From a virus, in IMG/VR virus record IMGVR_UViG_3300010300_000162, positions 1 to 20,397 of that record: a stretch of 20,397 nt of DNA; one strand, given 5' to 3'. Shown in pieces: positions 1 through 7,809 of the stretch. A program made the position numbers and the translations under genes. Within the stretch, counting starts at the first letter, position 1; each line of letters starts with the position of its first letter. The notes below the pieces were generated by a model. It saw only the letters and a list, made by a program, of their open reading frames with translations. It ran no database searches and had not been told where the DNA came from.

Positions 1-19
1 AGAAGAGTCAAACTCCTCT
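1..19 (-). terminator. Stem-loop after the 309-aa gene, possible terminator
   Basis: An inverted repeat of AGAAGAGT (1-8) and ACTCCTCT (12-19) with a 3-nt loop gives an 8-bp stem with one G-T wobble. It begins 37 bases beyond the stop codon of the leftward 309-aa gene, where a terminator would be expected. Any T-run that would make it intrinsic lies outside the window, so the terminator role is an inference. Confidence 0.35.
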
Positions 20-56
20 GGGGAAAACTTTTATTTAGTTTTGAAGTGAAGACAGA

Positions 57-986
57 TCAGAAGTCGAGGTTGAGATCTTCTTCGCCGCTTTCTTGCTGAG
101 CAAGGAGAAGAGTGGAGCGGATACGAATGCGACCGTTATCCATTTCTTCTTTAGAGCGCAGAGTCAAGGTTGCAGGCTTTTCCTGATTGATCTCAGGCTT
201 GGTTGCCAAGAGAGGACGGATAGAGCTATGAGCCCATGCGCCGGCAATTTTACCCTCTTCAGGGCAGTTATTGATCAAGATGCGGTAGGTGATGCCATAG
301 GAAGTTTTGCAAGGATAGTACCCGATAACTTCGTAAGGAGCATTAACTTCAAGGTCGCGGAAGTCAATTTCATCAGTGGCCTCAATACGAGGACCAGCAT
401 TACCGCTACCCTTTGCGGTGACTTTTTGCAGCAAGCCAACAATGTCGGCAGGCTTCTTCTTAACAAGGGCGTTCATTGCCTTGGGTTCGGTGGGGTTTTC
501 CCAATCAGTAAACCGAACAGCAACGGGGAGGACAGTTTGGCCATCTTCAACATCTACGGCCATAAAGAGTGCAGCGTCTTCGCCACGGCCAGAGAAGTTA
601 TAGGAGCCAAATTCAGCTTCGATCTCTTTGCCATCGGCAGTAGTGAAGCCATTCTTATCCAGGTTAACGGGGATATAGCGAGGACCCCATTGAACATAAA
701 GCTTACCATCTTCAGTCCCATCGACGCCATCAGTGCCGACTTTGAGCACAGGGCCAAAGAGACGGAAGTAAATGCTATCACGAGACTTGATCAGGAAAGT
801 GTTCTCATCAAGAGGCAGTTCCTCACTGGTGAGGTACTGGAACACAGTTCCGAGATCTTTACGCATCACCTTGGGGAGGTTTGCGTTTGGAAGGGAGGTG
901 TACTCACTGTTGTACTCACGTCCTGCCAGAGGGGCGAGGGAGGGAGCATTGGTCGAAACGTCAATCGTGTTGATGTTAAAAGACAT
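57..986 (-). CDS. Probable ssDNA-binding-like protein (309 aa), acidic C-terminal tip
   Basis: I do not recognise this 309-aa protein with certainty. The last residues, EEDLNLDF, form an acidic tip ending in Phe, like the protein-interaction tail of bacterial and phage SSB proteins (typical ending DDDIPF). The length is close to T4 gp32 (301 aa), but I see no gp32-type zinc motif. The body is rich in alternating beta-type segments, compatible with OB folds (about residues 65-165 and 205-300). The start at 986 is supported by a strong Shine-Dalgarno AAAGGAA (995-1001) nine bases upstream. The gene has its own perfect sigma-70 promoter (1049-1077), fitting early, strong, host-polymerase-driven expression. 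Codon use is biased: TTA, CTA and TCA are absent, which leaves a spurious codon-aligned antisense ORF across almost the whole gene. Alternative: another abundant early or structural protein. Coding status is very sure; function is an inference. Confidence 0.45.
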   Translation of the reverse strand: MSFNINTIDVSTNAPSLAPLAGREYNSEYTSLPNANLPKVMRKDLGTVFQYLTSEELPLDENTFLIKSRDSIYFRLFGPVLKVGTDGVDGTEDGKLYVQWGPRYIPVNLDKNGFTTADGKEIEAEFGSYNFSGRGEDAALFMAVDVEDGQTVLPVAVRFTDWENPTEPKAMNALVKKKPADIVGLLQKVTAKGSGNAGPRIEATDEIDFRDLEVNAPYEVIGYYPCKTSYGITYRILINNCPEEGKIAGAWAHSSIRPLLATKPEINQEKPATLTLRSKEEMDNGRIRIRSTLLLAQQESGEEDLNLDF

Positions 987-994
987 GTTTTTAG

Positions 995-1001
995 TTCCTT
1001 T
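995..1001 (-). promoter_or_regulatory. Ribosome binding site of the 309-aa gene
   Basis: On the minus strand AAAGGAA lies eight to nine bases before the ATG at 986. It is the best Shine-Dalgarno in the window; several other genes here have none. It fixes the start of the 309-aa protein and suggests high translation. Confidence 0.75.
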
Positions 1002-1048
1002 GAATGAATGTGTCTCTTGGAGTAAGATCTCTCTTAGCTCACTTTGAA

Positions 1049-1077
1049 ATTATACCATAGTAGTCAACGACTGTCAA
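1049..1077 (-). promoter_or_regulatory. Perfect consensus sigma-70 promoter, leftward
   Basis: Read on the minus strand, TTGACA (1077-1072), a 17-bp spacer and TATAAT (1054-1049) match the sigma-70 consensus at every position. The -10 is preceded by TGG, giving an extended -10. Transcription would begin near 1042, leaving a leader of about 55 nt with a good Shine-Dalgarno. The -35 box overlaps the stop codon of the upstream 87-aa gene, so the promoter separates the 309-aa gene from the fibre genes. Host polymerase with its principal sigma should recognise it. Confidence 0.88.
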
Positions 1078-1337
1078 CCACCATCTTTTTCTTTAAACTT
1101 TTTTTCTAGATCATAGAGGTATGTTTTTGCCTCTAGCTTGATCGAGTAAAGTTGCTCAGAGAGCGGATTAAATGGGCAAAGAGGAGGGATGTATAAGAGG
1201 AGGGTATTTTTGTACCAAAGCTGACGCTCAAACGGGCATTTGTCTGGCACCAACTCAATCCATTTATTGGCAAGCTCGGGCGTCCATTCCTGAGGTCTTA
1301 AATAAGAAACCGAAAATTTTGGAAAATAAGAAACCAT
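1074..1337 (-). CDS. Small Mo_nitro_C-like protein (87 aa), cyanobacterial-type
   Basis: This 87-aa protein carries CPFERQL followed by LLYIPPLCPFNPLSEQL and a helix SIKLEAKTYLYDL. The order CPFER, then IPPLC, then NPL.EQL, then a helix ending in YL is the signature I know from the 'Mo-dependent nitrogenase C-terminus' family (PF06967 type), common in cyanobacteria. Despite the family name its biochemical role is unknown, and no nitrogenase function is implied. I prefer the ATG at 1337, next to the G-rich GGTGGGTGAGG, because the 20 extra residues of the longer reading from 1397 (starting MLKTSSTTGRKARAPR) look non-coding and contain one arm of a hairpin. The gene follows the 450-aa tail gene on the same strand, and its stop overlaps the next promoter. 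Family assignment is from remembered motifs, moderately sure. Confidence 0.6.
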   Translation of the reverse strand: MVSYFPKFSVSYLRPQEWTPELANKWIELVPDKCPFERQLWYKNTLLLYIPPLCPFNPLSEQLYSIKLEAKTYLYDLEKKFKEKDGG

Positions 1338-1345
1338 CCTCACCC

Positions 1346-1379
1346 ACCACCGGGGTGCTCGTGCTTTTCTTCCGGTGGT
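1346..1379 (-). repeat. 8-bp perfect inverted repeat before the 87-aa gene
   Basis: ACCACCGG (1346-1353) and CCGGTGGT (1372-1379) form a perfect GC-rich 8-bp stem with an 18-nt loop. It sits just upstream of the preferred start at 1337. In the leftward transcript it is not followed by a T-run, so it is not a classic intrinsic terminator. It could stabilise the 3' end of the fibre mRNA or control translation of the 87-aa gene. Confidence 0.5.
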
Positions 1380-1408
1380 TGATGATGTTTTTAACATAGT
1401 TAGTTAAG

Positions 1409-2761
1409 TTACAAACCTAGTTCGCTTGGAGTTTTTGCCCCTACATAACCAAAAAGATCTGTGAAGCATAGAGGATTTGGCACAGGATTCAGAGACGTTC
1501 TAGTTGTGGGATTTCTAAATCTTTCCGGCTCGGAGTGAGAGAGATAAGCCTCAAAGTTATTACCCACCTCTGATGGAGCTGTCGAATCTTGTACCCAAAT
1601 GTACTCTTTAAGGTCGTCTTTTAAGCAAATTTTTCCAGAAGAAGGAAGCGCATCTCTTGTAGCAATGATCTCAAGGGTAATGTATTGATCCTCACCCTCT
1701 CCGCCTCCGTCTTCATAGCTCCATTGTACACTATCTCCGCCATTTTTTCTAACGTGAGTCTTTGTTGGGCAAGGAGGCCATGGAGAATAAGTTTGTGTAC
1801 CAGAAGGAGTACAGACAAAAACAGTAGAGCACGTTTCTTTACCATCACTATCAGTAGAACATGATGTACTTGAAGTTAAGGTGTACACTTGCCTTGTAGG
1901 CGCAGGGCCGGGCACAGAAAAATGACTGATTACATAGTCATGATCTCCGCCGTCAAGATTTAAAAGGTAAACTGTAGATGTGCCACTTATGTTAGGATTT
2001 GAGTATGAGCTGCGGCTATAAACACTACCTCCTACAGGCGTGCCATCGGCAATAATATCAGAGGCCTGAGGGATATTAAAACTAAATCCATTTTGCCAAG
2101 CTGCATTCTTGGTGTTTGTCATCTTTAATGAGACTAGTTTACCGGCATAATTTTTTAAATTAAAAATCATGCTGGATCCACTATTAGAGAGTCTAATTCC
2201 TCCACCTTCATCTGTTGATGTGGGAGTTGAAGGACAAGCCGGAATAGATTCGCTCCAAGGCCCAGGAGGGCATTCGCTCGGTCCAGAAGGAGGGCCAATT
2301 ACGCTTTCTGCTGTAATAACAAACGCCAGGCCCATCGGATTATCCGAGAACTTAGTTAAGGTTACACCTGTGCTAACGTTACCAATTGTAATACCAACAT
2401 CATAGTCTCCAGGTGAGGGGATCGTAATATTTGTGCCCGAGGGGTTATTAGTCTGTAGAGGCTCAACAGTAACTGATTGGCCTGCCACAGTCATACTTGA
2501 ATTTGAAGCGTTGTCGGCAACGCAGTATACTTTATAAGTTCCTGCCTGTGGAAAGTTTACTTTTTTAATAGCACTATCCTGGGCTATCTGAAGAGCGTCA
2601 GATTGCGCTTGTGTTAAATCGGGATCACCAGGATTTTGTGGATAGAACGTAAAAGTAATTCCGTGATTTGATAAAAAAGTACCCCAGTGGGGATATAGGC
2701 CAACCTCATATGCCCCTGGATACCCAATTGTTCTAGAGTTTACTAATACTGCCGTAGACAT
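1409..2761 (-). CDS. Probable tail fibre/adhesin protein (450 aa) with Cys/Pro segments
   Basis: No family is recognised with certainty. Residues 20-150 look like two beta-sandwich units: each has a segment of the type 'hydrophobic-P-x-x-G-x-Y-x-V' (FPQAGTYKV near 70-78, IPSPGDYDV near 114-122) followed by further strands. Two Pro/Cys stretches with a central Trp follow: ECPPGPWSESIPACPS (about 163-178) and CTPSGTQTYSPWPPCP (about 317-332). The C-terminal part is polar and beta-rich, with ITLEIIATRD near 361-370. There is no signal peptide or membrane segment. It lies 9 nt after the stop of the 1675-aa fibre on the same strand, so it is probably cotranscribed and works with it, for example as a distal or receptor-binding component. 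The Shine-Dalgarno is weak (AAGAAG). Coding certain, role inferred from composition and position. Confidence 0.6.
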   Translation of the reverse strand: MSTAVLVNSRTIGYPGAYEVGLYPHWGTFLSNHGITFTFYPQNPGDPDLTQAQSDALQIAQDSAIKKVNFPQAGTYKVYCVADNASNSSMTVAGQSVTVEPLQTNNPSGTNITIPSPGDYDVGITIGNVSTGVTLTKFSDNPMGLAFVITAESVIGPPSGPSECPPGPWSESIPACPSTPTSTDEGGGIRLSNSGSSMIFNLKNYAGKLVSLKMTNTKNAAWQNGFSFNIPQASDIIADGTPVGGSVYSRSSYSNPNISGTSTVYLLNLDGGDHDYVISHFSVPGPAPTRQVYTLTSSTSCSTDSDGKETCSTVFVCTPSGTQTYSPWPPCPTKTHVRKNGGDSVQWSYEDGGGEGEDQYITLEIIATRDALPSSGKICLKDDLKEYIWVQDSTAPSEVGNNFEAYLSHSEPERFRNPTTRTSLNPVPNPLCFTDLFGYVGAKTPSELGL

Positions 2762-2770
2762 AGCTTCTTA

Positions 2771-5700
2771 TCAACCGTTGTTTTCTAGTTTCTTAACTCT
2801 ATCAGAAAGCTCTTTGATTGCTTCGATAAGAACAGGCACAAGGGACTGATAGGAAATACCGTAGTATTTACTACTATCATCAAGCTTAACTACCTCTGGA
2901 AGGACCTTATTAACCTCCTGAGCAATCAAACCAAGGTGAACTGTGCCTGGATCAGATTTCAGCTCGTAGGAAACACCGCGAAGCTTTTCAACTTTAGATA
3001 GTGAATCATCGATTCTAATTACGTTATCCTTGAGACGGAGGTCAGAAGCAATACAAATGTCGTCAGTTGCGGTTACTTTATTAAAAGTTACATCAGAAGT
3101 TGTTGAGACATCTTGGCCAATAGAGACTGAGTAAGTATTATAGTCATCATCTGTTCCTATATCGCCGTCTGGACCAACGTTAGGTACAACTTGTACCGAT
3201 ACACCAACTCCTGGTGAAATAAATCCTGAAAGTCTTGTCTCTAGCTCTTGTGCAAGCTGTAAAGCGCTGACTGCAAGTAGATCAGATGTTCCTACATTAG
3301 AAGCTCCAGATTTCTTATTTCTGGCTCCTTCGATGTCTCCCTTAGAAGCAAACTGAACGACTCCTGCGTAGGAGCTTGTTCCGTAGATTCCAGGTGGGGT
3401 CTTGGAAGCAGTAATGTCTCCTGTAGAAAGACTCTTAAATTTAGTATCCTGGCTAAAGAATATATTTGTTCCGCGGCCAAGAACAAGTGAGGCATCATCT
3501 GATAAAAGCAGGTTGTTCTTAATAACAACGTTATTTAAAACCTGATTAGATACGTTACCAACTTCATTCTCTGCCTTGAGTGGAATAGAGAATTGCTCAC
3601 CGGAACGTAGGTCGAAGACTGTGGTACCAAGGTAATAGTTACCTTCTTCGTTCATACCTGTGGCATAGACTCTACCGCCCGTTTCTTCTACAATAATCTT
3701 ACCAAGAGCGAAGTCCTGCTCTAAAGGTTCGCCTTGATACGTTGGGAAAGCGGTATCATAGTTAAGATATCCGGTCCACTCCCAGGTATGACCAGAGGCT
3801 CTAATTACAGATGGTCTGCGGAGACTTGTTAAGAATCCGTTTGTAGATCCGGTTCCCTTTGTGCTAATCTTGATTCTATTAATTCCAGGACCAATCTCAT
3901 CAACTGAGTAAAATACACCGGGCCTTGTACCAAGAGCCTTAATAGCAACCTTGGTGATAGACTCTTCTGGGTCTTCTGTGAGTTCTGGCTCATCAGCATC
4001 TTGATTGGGGAATACCTCTCCAGTAAAAACGTCTCTAGCAGAAGAAGATTGAGTCATGTAGACAAGATACTTGCCATCATTCTCTGGCTTAATATCTACA
4101 GAACCCGGTCTGATATAACTGTCATAAGTTTGCACCTGAGTTACAACAAGAGGATTATCAGAAAGCTTACCACCATTAAGTGGGAAACCAACTACACCTT
4201 GTTGTTTTTCAATAATGTAATAACTCTGTGGTCTTCTTAGACCAGACTCTCTGATGTGTCCTTCTAAGATAACCTTATAAATTCTTTCTTGATCTGTTCT
4301 TTGGTCGATGCCACGAATAATCTTAATTGGGCTTCTATCAAACATGAAGTCCAACTTTTTAAAGACTAGAGTAGTGGCATCACTTGAAGTAGAGACCTTG
4401 TATCTAAACGCAAAGTCTAGTTTCTTCGTGAGATATCCATCACCATTTGTATCTCCTTTATCATCGGCCGCTTCATTAAATGTCTCTTCTGCAATATCGA
4501 TGGTATCAAGTTCAATGTACCATTTTTCAAGTTCGCTATCCCAGGCAAAAATCTTGGAGCGGTCATCTAGATTATCGAATCCAGGTGCTTCTTTTTCTTG
4601 AATCTTAATATTACCTGTATAGATAACTGAGTTACCCTCTTCATCAAATCCGGTAACATAGATTCTCTTTCTATTAGCTACTTCGCCGCCAGCATGGACG
4701 TAGGTGCTGTCATTGGATTTCTTCGTATAAGAATACTGACCAAATGCTACGTCACTAGCACTAGGTGGATTGTTAAGTTCAAAAGGATTAGCAATATCAG
4801 AGTTCTGAATATATAATTTGAACGTAGATGGTAAGGTAGATCCAGTGCTATTGTCAACAATATACTTTAAAGTATTAGTGTAGTCAAGAGCTAATCCAGT
4901 ATTGATAGAAGTATCAATAAGAGTAGGTCCTCTACCAGTTGGAAGATTATTGCTGTCGTATGACAGAGGAAGTGGAGGAATGATTTCTGTAATACGGGTT
5001 CCGGTATATGTACCTTGTGGAATACCTTCATCCTGAGAGAATGCTCTTTCTTTATATCCAAGGGCTCTCAGCGAAATGTCACCGAAGTCAGAACAAGAGT
5101 TGGTAATTGAAAGGTCAGAGCCTGACTCAGAGATAAAGTGATCAGCGTTACCAATTACGAAGCAAGACACTAACTGAATAGTAGCATCAAAGCTTCCTCT
5201 GAAACCAAAGTGGCGATACTTGAATGGATCTGTGGTGCAATTTCTGTACTTCTTACCAGCACCAGATTCTTTATTTACCGGGGGATCAGAGTAGTAGTCT
5301 ATAGAAGGAGTCTCAAAGCAGTTAGGATCGGTTTGTAGCGAGACTTGGGTGTAGTTTGCGGTAACCATAGACTTAAAGCCGCTGACTCTAGATCCATCAA
5401 CCCACATACCATTAAGACCGAAGATAGATCTTACGGAGCAATTGAATACGTAGGGTGAAGAAGATCTTGTAGAGTTAACGTCAGGTAGCTTGAAGTATGA
5501 AGTAGAACCAGCTTCGTTAACCTTAAGAAGAGCAGGACCTGGAAACTCGGGGGCGCTGGTTGGATCAAAGTCAGGTGACTGAATGCCGGTCTGGTTTTGC
5601 TCAAGGTCCTGAGAACGATCGTTCTTAGAAGCAGCAAGAGGAGCAACAATTGTGGTTTCTCCAGTTACAGGAGATAGGCCATCAGTTCCCCATCCATCAA

Positions 5701-7798
5701 TACCTGCAAACAGAGAAGCAACTTTTTGATAGTATGAGGTTTCAGTATCAGAGCCTTTAATTTCTGCCTCTGAAGCAAAACCAATAGCAGTTACTGTATT
5801 ATGACTTCTAGAGAATTGTTGGTTATCTGTAAAAGTGAGCAATGAAACATACGTTCCGCCTGTTACCTTAAAGATATAAGTCTTTTTATCTTGAGCAATG
5901 TTTTGCCCAGGAGTTAAAGCAGGAACATACATTGGGCGAATGCGGACTTTACGCAAGTCAACACCATTAATAGAAATACCTCTAGGTACGATCACACCAC
6001 CATCAGATGGGTTGAAGTCAGAGAGTCTATTGTAGTAGAGAGATTCACCAACGCTAAAGCTACCGCGTACGTTTTGTAAATATATTCTCCAAAGTGGCGA
6101 GTTGAGAGTCTCTTTCTCGATCTTATAGATCGTTCCTACACCACCAGTCTTGGTGTACAAAGTACGACCCAAACTCATGCTGACAGGCGGCTGGCTTTGA
6201 GAAGAGTTGTTAGTATCAATGACAACGAACGGAGATGCTTTTGTCCATTCTTTTTCTGTCTTAAAGCCAGTATCAACCTGCTTGATTTGCTGTTCGCCAA
6301 GAGCCTGGCCAGTAACAGCATTTACGCCGGGTGAGTTATCAACATAGTAATCGCCAGGAGCAAGTTCAATGACAGTAGTGTCATAAGCATCTAGGCCAAA
6401 AACTCTTCTACTCGCCCTTGCTGCTTCAAGAAGGGCTCGTTCAATTGTTCTAAAGGGAACATCAGGATCTGTTCCGTTATTATCAATATTATCTACACCA
6501 ACAGTAGGATCAACGTAAATAATACTACGTTGAAGCTCGGAGTTTGCTTGCACTCCGCTTCTCTGGCATCTTCCGGCATTAAATACTTTGATCAGGCCGC
6601 CTTCGCCATTAGAGTAGATCGCGTTTGTTTCGGTGATTTCCTTATAGCACTTCTGAGTAGAAGCTTCGTAGCGATAGACTCCTTCGGATGGGTTAGGATA
6701 GTCAGCAGGAACTGGTTGGCCGTCTGGGCATTCACCTGCAGTTCTTGTGCCGATATACTCTTTACCACCACAGCTGATAAATGTACCTAGCTTAGGATTA
6801 CAATCAGATCCAGGTGTTTCCTCAAACTTCCACTCTGCAGTTGCGGCGTGATAGAACAACTCAATATGAGCGTCGCGGATGTTAATAATCCAATCATCTG
6901 CAGAGTTGTTGATCTTGGTATCAGCAGCCGGGCGAAGTACTACGGGGTAGCGGTCAAAGGATCCTTCAATGTCAACAATGGCTATTCTGTCATTGTCAGA
7001 AGGAGACTGAGGAAGGGTAAGAATAACCGATCCATTTCTTGTATCAATAACGCCTCTATCCCATGACTCGAGCTGGGACGAAACGTTAAGAATTTCGGTG
7101 TTCTTCAATACACCGGTGGAGTAGTTATTAAGAGCTCCAACGAACAGGTTAGGACGGAGATCAATAACTCCGGTTCCCATCACATTATTCTCAGAGTCTA
7201 CATCAAATTGTCCATTGGTGAAATTGAGTTCAGCCAGAGGAACGTATGGATTAGAAGCAGGAGAAGGAAGTTGTGAAGAAATTGCGATCTTCGGCTCTGT
7301 AAAGTCAGCGCCCTTCTCTGCGACGTATACGTAGTTCTTACCGGTTGAGCTGATCAAGCCAATGATCTGACGAGGCCATGCAAAAACGTTACCATCAGAA
7401 AGGACAATCTTTCCGGCTTCTACAATAACACCAAAGCTTTCAGGAACCCCAGTGGTATCGATTGTGATTGTTTGGTCATCGCCGATATTAATCGGCACAG
7501 TTTTAGGTTCTAGGAACTTAGCCTCAATTGCCGAGGTGATAGTGCCTTCGTATCCTAGAATGACACCATCATGAGCCAACCTACCAATCGCGGTTTCTTG
7601 CTCCTCGCGTGGATTGGCAATCTCGTAGTCTTTTAGTTTGTCTCTTTGGCTAACTCCCCAAGAGTTATGATCTGAGTCTCCAACAGAGTAAAAGTCTGCT
7701 CTCGGCTCTGCAGCCGAAAAGTCAGTACCTTTTTGTACCTCGTTGAGATACTCCTTGGTAACAATTGTTCCGTTAACGAACGTAATCTTGTCAAGCAT
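2771..7798 (-). CDS. Giant tail fibre/structural protein (1675 aa) with C-terminal S74 intramolecular chaperone
   Basis: A virion fibre likely involved in host contact. The C-terminal ~92 residues are a Peptidase_S74 chaperone: SDLRLKDN at 1585-1592 supplies Ser1585 and Lys1590 (the spacing of the known Ser-Lys dyad), followed by HLGLIAQEV and a coiled-coil end KELSDRVKKLENNG. In this family the domain trimerises the fibre and then cuts itself off just before the Ser, leaving about 1584 residues. DVSTTSDVTFNKV just ahead of it is a common phage-fibre motif. Around 425-465, YVDPTVGVDN...GTDPDVPFRTIERAL resembles the entry of a right-handed beta-helix (DUF1565-like). FGLNGMWVDG and SGFKSMVTANYT near 780-805 resemble a large structural protein of marine cyanomyoviruses as I remember it. 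A Cys-rich segment lies at about 330-420. The gene starts 11 nt after the 182-aa gene; no Shine-Dalgarno is visible. Confidence 0.88.
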   Translation of the reverse strand: MLDKITFVNGTIVTKEYLNEVQKGTDFSAAEPRADFYSVGDSDHNSWGVSQRDKLKDYEIANPREEQETAIGRLAHDGVILGYEGTITSAIEAKFLEPKTVPINIGDDQTITIDTTGVPESFGVIVEAGKIVLSDGNVFAWPRQIIGLISSTGKNYVYVAEKGADFTEPKIAISSQLPSPASNPYVPLAELNFTNGQFDVDSENNVMGTGVIDLRPNLFVGALNNYSTGVLKNTEILNVSSQLESWDRGVIDTRNGSVILTLPQSPSDNDRIAIVDIEGSFDRYPVVLRPAADTKINNSADDWIINIRDAHIELFYHAATAEWKFEETPGSDCNPKLGTFISCGGKEYIGTRTAGECPDGQPVPADYPNPSEGVYRYEASTQKCYKEITETNAIYSNGEGGLIKVFNAGRCQRSGVQANSELQRSIIYVDPTVGVDNIDNNGTDPDVPFRTIERALLEAARASRRVFGLDAYDTTVIELAPGDYYVDNSPGVNAVTGQALGEQQIKQVDTGFKTEKEWTKASPFVVIDTNNSSQSQPPVSMSLGRTLYTKTGGVGTIYKIEKETLNSPLWRIYLQNVRGSFSVGESLYYNRLSDFNPSDGGVIVPRGISINGVDLRKVRIRPMYVPALTPGQNIAQDKKTYIFKVTGGTYVSLLTFTDNQQFSRSHNTVTAIGFASEAEIKGSDTETSYYQKVASLFAGIDGWGTDGLSPVTGETTIVAPLAASKNDRSQDLEQNQTGIQSPDFDPTSAPEFPGPALLKVNEAGSTSYFKLPDVNSTRSSSPYVFNCSVRSIFGLNGMWVDGSRVSGFKSMVTANYTQVSLQTDPNCFETPSIDYYSDPPVNKESGAGKKYRNCTTDPFKYRHFGFRGSFDATIQLVSCFVIGNADHFISESGSDLSITNSCSDFGDISLRALGYKERAFSQDEGIPQGTYTGTRITEIIPPLPLSYDSNNLPTGRGPTLIDTSINTGLALDYTNTLKYIVDNSTGSTLPSTFKLYIQNSDIANPFELNNPPSASDVAFGQYSYTKKSNDSTYVHAGGEVANRKRIYVTGFDEEGNSVIYTGNIKIQEKEAPGFDNLDDRSKIFAWDSELEKWYIELDTIDIAEETFNEAADDKGDTNGDGYLTKKLDFAFRYKVSTSSDATTLVFKKLDFMFDRSPIKIIRGIDQRTDQERIYKVILEGHIRESGLRRPQSYYIIEKQQGVVGFPLNGGKLSDNPLVVTQVQTYDSYIRPGSVDIKPENDGKYLVYMTQSSSARDVFTGEVFPNQDADEPELTEDPEESITKVAIKALGTRPGVFYSVDEIGPGINRIKISTKGTGSTNGFLTSLRRPSVIRASGHTWEWTGYLNYDTAFPTYQGEPLEQDFALGKIIVEETGGRVYATGMNEEGNYYLGTTVFDLRSGEQFSIPLKAENEVGNVSNQVLNNVVIKNNLLLSDDASLVLGRGTNIFFSQDTKFKSLSTGDITASKTPPGIYGTSSYAGVVQFASKGDIEGARNKKSGASNVGTSDLLAVSALQLAQELETRLSGFISPGVGVSVQVVPNVGPDGDIGTDDDYNTYSVSIGQDVSTTSDVTFNKVTATDDICIASDLRLKDNVIRIDDSLSKVEKLRGVSYELKSDPGTVHLGLIAQEVNKVLPEVVKLDDSSKYYGISYQSLVPVLIEAIKELSDRVKKLENNG

Positions 7799-7809
7799 TG
7801 GAGTTCAAA

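Noticed and set aside
93-1007. 304-aa open frame on the plus strand
   Set aside because: It lies codon-on-codon opposite the 309-aa gene, which has a promoter, Shine-Dalgarno and plausible protein composition. It is a shadow caused by missing TTA/CTA/TCA codons.
4308-4601. 97-aa plus-strand frame inside the giant fibre gene
   Set aside because: Antisense to the well-supported fibre coding frame, Ser-rich shadow composition, no ribosome site or neighbour support.
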